Positions 60,253-64,000 of a stretch of DNA of 64,000 nt are shown here, piece by piece. Both the position numbers and the translations under genes were made by a program. Under the pieces are notes generated by a model. It saw only the letters and a program-made list of their open reading frames with translations, was not told the DNA's origin and did not search any database. Source of the DNA: Elephas maximus indicus (Eukaryota; Chordata; Mammalia; Proboscidea; Elephantidae); assembly GCF_024166365.1 (NCBI RefSeq), contig NC_064825.1, positions 99,214,480 to 99,278,479 of the forward strand. The letters are read 5' to 3'. Within the stretch, counting starts at the first letter, position 1; every line of letters starts with the position of its first letter.

Positions 60253-60605
60253 CACATGAGGGCACTGATGGTTCAGTGGTAGAATTCTCATCTCCCATGC
60301 AGGAGACGCAGGTTCGATTCCCGGCCAATGCATCTCATACACAGCCACCACCCATCTGTCACTGGAGGCTTGCGTGTTGCTATGATGCCAAACAGGTTTC
60401 AGCAGAGCGTCCAGAATAAGGTGGACTAGGAAGAAAGGCCTGACAATCTACTTCCAAAAATCAGCCAGTGAAAACCCTGTGGATCACAACTGTTCGATCT
60501 GAAACTGGTCATGGGGATGGTGCAGGACCAGGCAGCCTTTTGTTCCCCTGTGCATGGCACCACCACGAGTCGGGCGGACCCCGCAGCAGCCAACAACAGC
60601 AACAG
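60253..60605 (+). mobile_element. tRNA-Gly-headed SINE with RTE-type 3' tail
   Basis: Head about 60261-60332 resembles tRNA-Gly with A box TGGTTCAGTGG (60269-60279) and a perfect B box GGTTCGATTCC (60311-60321). The body (GGCTTGCGTGTTGCTATGAT, CAGGTTTCAGCAGAGCGTCC, GACTAGGAAGAAAGG, AATCAGCCAGTGAAAACCCT) matches the reverse complement of 40540-40700. The last 90 bp (GGATGGTGCAGGACCAGG, CCACGAGTCGGGCGGACCCC, CAACAACAGCAACAG) match RTE 3' ends at 19575-19842 and 41150-41272. This combination fits a SINE moved by RTE enzymes. It is a different family from the short AfroSINE. Confidence 0.85.
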
Positions 60606-61149
60606 CTGTTTACAAGGCTGGTGCCGTGTCCTGTCCCAGGGCTGGACTCAGCATGTTACATGAAAGGGTTTTCAAGCCTAACGCCTTGGAATCCATTGAA
60701 AGCCTCTCTCCTATGGGACCTCAACTTATGTTCTTGTGAGTCACATGGTTGGATCCTCATAACCACCACCTGTGAGAAGGATGGGGCAGATGTGAGGCCT
60801 TCGCAATCACAGGGAAGTGAGAAGAACTGCGTAGCAAACACCAGAGCCAGGATGTCCAAGCAGGCGCTCTTGAGACTCTATTTACTGCTTCTCTTGCTGC
60901 TACCCATTGCCAAGGCTGCGTGAAGATTGGCTTTGCAGATGGTCTGCAGAGCTCACAGCACTTGGTTTTTGCCCCCCGCCTCCCATGATGGTACATTCTT
61001 GAAAAGTGGATTTGAGCCAAACTGGAGACACAGGATGAGGGTGCCTCCACTGACTAGAGGCTGCTGGTTCAGGGCAGCGGCTCTCCCAGAACTTGAAAGA
61101 CAGTTCCTCCGTGGGCTCCTGACTCGATAGCCACACCCTTGTGCGCATC
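60606..61149. other. No feature recognised
   Basis: Unassigned sequence; the open frame at 60468-60923 begins within the SINE and looks like chance. Confidence 0.4.
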
Positions 61150-61240
61150 CACTCTTGACAGCTGCAGAAACTGGGGCTCAGAGCTGGAGTGACTTACCCA
61201 AAGTCACACAGCTCTGACAGCGAAGCTGGGAGGCCTTTAG
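61150..61240 (+). repeat. MIR fragment
   Basis: GCTGCAGAAACTGGGGCTCA, GAGTGACTTACCCAAAGTCA and CACAGCTCTGACAGCGAAGC are MIR core wording. Confidence 0.75.
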
Positions 61241-61568
61241 CAAGGCTTTCGCGTGCTGGGAGATGGTACCACCCAGTTAGACCTCTGACCCTCTTGCCTC
61301 TGTGCTCCTGGCCAGCTTCCATTGTGCTCCACTCTGTTGTGTCAATAACCAGAAGACTGTCTTTCCAAAGCAAAAGCTTGTAGGTTCACCTTGGAAAATA
61401 AAGTCATTGAGGCGAGCTTTATGGAGCACGTGGTATTGTCTCATGGTTGAACAGAGGCAGTGAAACTTCTCAGGACATAAGGGGCAAGCCCTGGATCTGT
61501 GCTTGACAGCTGGAGGATGTCTCTTGGCCTCCATTTCCCTGTCCATAAATGAGGGGCTAGAGGCAGAT

Positions 61569-61737
61569 GGGAGCCCTGGTGGTACAGTGGTTAAGAGCTT
61601 GGCTGCTAACCAAAAGGTCAGCAGTTTGAATCCACCAGCCACTCCTTGGAAATCCTGTGGGGCAGTTCTACTCTGTCCCGTAGGGTCACTATGAGTCAGA
61701 ATCGACTCAATGGCAACAGGTTTGGTTTGGTTTTGGT
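61569..61737 (+). mobile_element. AfroSINE, full length
   Basis: GGGAGCCCTGGTGGTACAGT head, B-box-like AGTTTGAATCCACC, CTACTCTGTCCCGTAGGG and ATGAGTCAGAATCGACTCAA, ending in GGTTTGGTTTGG. CAGATGG precedes and follows (61565 and 61743 regions) as a possible duplication. It sits next to a MIR-like piece (61505-61560). Confidence 0.94.
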
Positions 61738-62877
61738 AGGGCCAGATGGACCCATTCCAGAGCACCTGTACTCCCAGGAGGCAGCGAGGCTCAGTGTAAA
61801 GTCCTGGACTAAGTTTCATCCCGACTGTGGCCCTACCTGGCTGCTTGCTGTGTCACCTTGATCTGGTTCCCACCCCTCCAGAACCTCTCTGTCTTCATCG
61901 GCAAAGATACAGCTGCTTTGCTGAGGTCACAGAACGGAAACTGCTTTGCAAAAGTTGCAGGGCCATGGACTGTGAAGGGTTTTCTATTCAGTCATGTAGT
62001 GATTCTTAGACTTGTGGTCCCAGGGGAGGGATATGTGGCCTCCGAGCAAGGATGCGGGAAGGACCAAGCCAGGGACCCTGGGCGGCGGCCCCATGCTGGG
62101 AAGCAGGTCCTTGGAGGGAAACAAGTTCTGGTTACTCCCATCAGCACGGCCAGGCCCCCGGGGAGGTTCCCCTGGGCTCCAGTTCCCCGAGTCCCCAAGA
62201 ATCTCCCTGCCCCCCACTCTAGCCTGGCATTCCCTGGGACTTATCCTGGGAGCCAGGGTGCCAGGGTGCCGCCCCCACGAGACCGGCCCTGCCGTCCAGC
62301 TCCTGCCTGCCTGCCAGCAGCTGGTGTCCCATTGCACTGTGTACAGTAAGCCCTAGATTAGACGGTGAGGTCATCGCGGCGAAAATGGGGCCGTGGGGGT
62401 GGGGCACCAGGGGCTGAAGGTCTGACTTGGGGTCCCACTGGGGGTCTCCCTGGGTCCTCTCCCTTCCTCCCTCTCTGTGTCTCTCAGACTCTCCTCCTCT
62501 CAGTCTCCCTTCCTCCGGGTGCACACACTGACACCCCCTCTCAGAGCGTGCTGGGGATTGTCATGGCAACCCTCCAGCAAAATTATCAAAACACTTTTAT
62601 CCTCGCAATCGTACCAGACAAAGTGCTAATTCTGAGTGAGGCAGAGCAGTTGGTAGGCTGCTGAAGTCACAGGCTTTGTGCAAAGGGCCCAGTGGGGGGC
62701 AGGGTGGGATGGGGGTGAGGGGCAGCTGCAGGAGGTGAGGGCGGGGCTGGGAGGCAGGACCCTCCAGAAGAGGCCCTGTAGTGAGCCTGCCAGAGATGCT
62801 GTGTTTGTTGTTGTCTCCCCCACCCCCCCATTTATGCCCCATTCTATTTGCATTCCACCCACATAACCTATGTGCAC
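61738..62877. other. GC-rich unassigned sequence
   Basis: A MIR-like stretch at 61790-61930 (AAGTCCTGGACTAAGTTTCA) is followed by GC-rich sequence to 62880. Open frames overlap on both strands (for example 61984-62356) with no recognisable domain. Confidence 0.4.
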
Positions 62878-62917
62878 AACACACACACACACACACACCA
62901 CACACGTACACACACCT
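62878..62917 (+). repeat. (CA)n microsatellite, interrupted
   Basis: About 20 CA units with breaks (CC and CGT) near the 3' half. Confidence 0.92.
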
Positions 62918-63599
62918 TAAGCGGCTCAGCTGGGGACACCCAAAGTGCAGATTGACCCAAACAGCATCCTCTGGAGTAATCATCACCTCAATCAGTGCTT
63001 GGAGCCCTGAGGCCCACCTGGTGAGACTTCAGGGTGAAGGTGGAAGACAGTCAGCTGACCCAGGCATCGAACTGGCAACAGGTCTATGCCAGGCCTACAA
63101 AACAGCCTGACAGGAAGGGGCCTGACCCTTTTGCTTCCCCCACCCCTACCACCCCAGGGAGAAGCAGAGAGAACTGTGAGCAAAACTGCCTCCAACCTGC
63201 TTCTTCAGTCTTGCTGTGTGACCTCAGTGCCTCCTTGCCCTCTCTGTGTCCCAGGGTTCTCTCTGCATCCCTGCTCCCTTCTGACCCAGTCCCAGGGTAC
63301 CACAGGCTCCCTTGGAAACAAAGCCCTGGTGATAGCTGAAGAACTGGTAGTTGCTTTTTTTAAAACCCCAGCTCTCCCAAAAAGCCAAAGTGTGGGAGGG
63401 GATGGTGGAGGAGGTGGTGGCACAAGCCCCTCCCTGGTCTGCTGCCATCTTCTTGCCCCATCTGCTCCCCCAGTGGCCCCCTACCTGGAGGCGAGCCTCC
63501 CCCACAGCCCCAGCTGGGCTGCTTGCTGCTTTCTGGCCCAAGAGGAAAGATCCACTTCCTGTGAATGGGTTCCCTGGCCCTGGCATCCTCCTGAGGATT
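62918..63599. other. Unassigned GC-rich sequence
   Basis: No recognisable gene or transposon. The 211-aa open frame 63086-63721 is low in complexity and runs into a MIR. Confidence 0.4.
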
Positions 63600-63735
63600 C
63601 TAGAATGTTAGAGCCAGAGGTACCCCCAGGGAATCAGTCTAGCTTCCTCACTTCACAGATGGTGAAATCAGGGCTCGGAGATGAGCAGCAACTGGCTCAA
63701 GGCTGTGGAGTGCATGGGTGATGAGGCCGATACTG
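63600..63735 (+). repeat. MIR
   Basis: TTCCTCACTTCACAGATGGT, GAAATCAGGGCTCGGAGATG and CAACTGGCTCAAGGCTGTGG form a MIR core. Confidence 0.78.
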
Positions 63736-63799
63736 CAGCCGGGCGTGCTGACTTCTAGCCTGGGCCTCTTCTCATCTCTCCAGAGAGGCGGCAAGATAT

Positions 63800-64000
63800 G
63801 GAGTTGCAAGCAAGGAAGGAGCACTGATTTTGGAGTTGGGCAGACCTGGCTTTGAGTCTCAGCTTTAGTACTTAGGACTTAGAGCAATCTGGTAAGCTAC
63901 AAAACACCCTGCATCCTCATCCAGCAAATGGGGGTGATACCGGGATTCCCCTCAAAGGGTGACATGAGGATGATTTTGATGAGATGATATGTGCCAAGCA
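63800..64000 (+). repeat. MIR, running to the window end
   Basis: GGAGTTGGGCAGACCTGGCT, GAGTCTCAGCTTTAGTACTT, CATCCAGCAAATGGGGGTGA and ATGAGATGATATGTGCCAAG run in MIR order up to the last base. Confidence 0.82.

Noticed and set aside
60261..60332. A functional tRNA-Gly gene
   Set aside because: A and B boxes are good, but the acceptor and anticodon stems do not pair properly and the sequence is joined to a SINE body and tail.
61984..62356. Overlapping open frames of 114-163 aa on both strands
   Set aside because: Typical of GC-rich non-coding DNA; no splice or codon signal and no familiar protein.
63086..63721. 211-aa open frame on the plus strand
   Set aside because: Low-complexity Pro/Gly/Ser-rich translation in GC-rich DNA, overlapping other frames and running into a MIR; no domain recognised.
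48691..64000. Next gene in human order (C11orf96)
   Set aside because: I looked for a GC-rich single-exon-like coding region and found none that I can recognise; it probably lies to the right of the window.
1..64000. CRISPR array, bacterial operon or other unusual system
   Set aside because: All repeats seen are mammalian transposons or microsatellites; no regularly spaced direct repeats with unique spacers.

Overview
The window is nuclear DNA from a placental mammal, almost certainly a paenungulate afrotherian and most likely an elephant (Loxodonta type). Two things point there. It carries many AfroSINE copies (tRNA-derived head, RTE-like tail) and BovB-clade RTE LINE pieces of the kind abundant in elephant, hyrax and manatee. 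It also carries one essentially complete, intact gene, ALKBH3, whose encoded protein has the same length (286 aa) and the same numbering of active-site residues as human ALKBH3. The species cannot be fixed from the sequence alone.

Layout. 1-1.8 kb: a decayed endogenous retrovirus pol remnant on the minus strand, followed by a truncated L1 3' end. 2.95-3.5 kb: a TATA-less CpG island that forms the ALKBH3 promoter, with a probable non-coding exon 1 ending at 3400. 5.5-48.7 kb: ALKBH3 on the plus strand. It has nine coding exons (5551-5629, 5998-6101, 9573-9607, 13596-13643, 15847-15950, 17687-17775, 22980-23189, 46928-47026, 47961-48053), all with GT-AG introns; they sum to 861 nt and join in one open frame. 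Intron 8 is 23.7 kb and holds a near full-length but dead L1 (about 35.39-42.91 kb). That L1 is itself split by an 835-bp RTE insertion with an inverted 5' part and an 11-bp target-site duplication. 48.7-64 kb: no gene recognised; the sequence is old MIR/L1 pieces, AfroSINEs, an RTE 3' end, a tRNA-Gly-headed SINE with an RTE tail, and simple repeats.

Function. The only protein-coding unit is ALKBH3, an Fe(II)/2-oxoglutarate dioxygenase that reverses 1-methyladenine and 3-methylcytosine in single-stranded DNA and RNA. Everything else is transposon-derived or unassigned non-coding sequence. The more interesting material is the transposon biology: RTE tails shared by LINE and SINE families, a SINE body matching part of an RTE insertion, a 5'-inverted RTE insertion, and several nested insertions that give relative ages. 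I found no undescribed system; the window looks like an ordinary mammalian gene locus.
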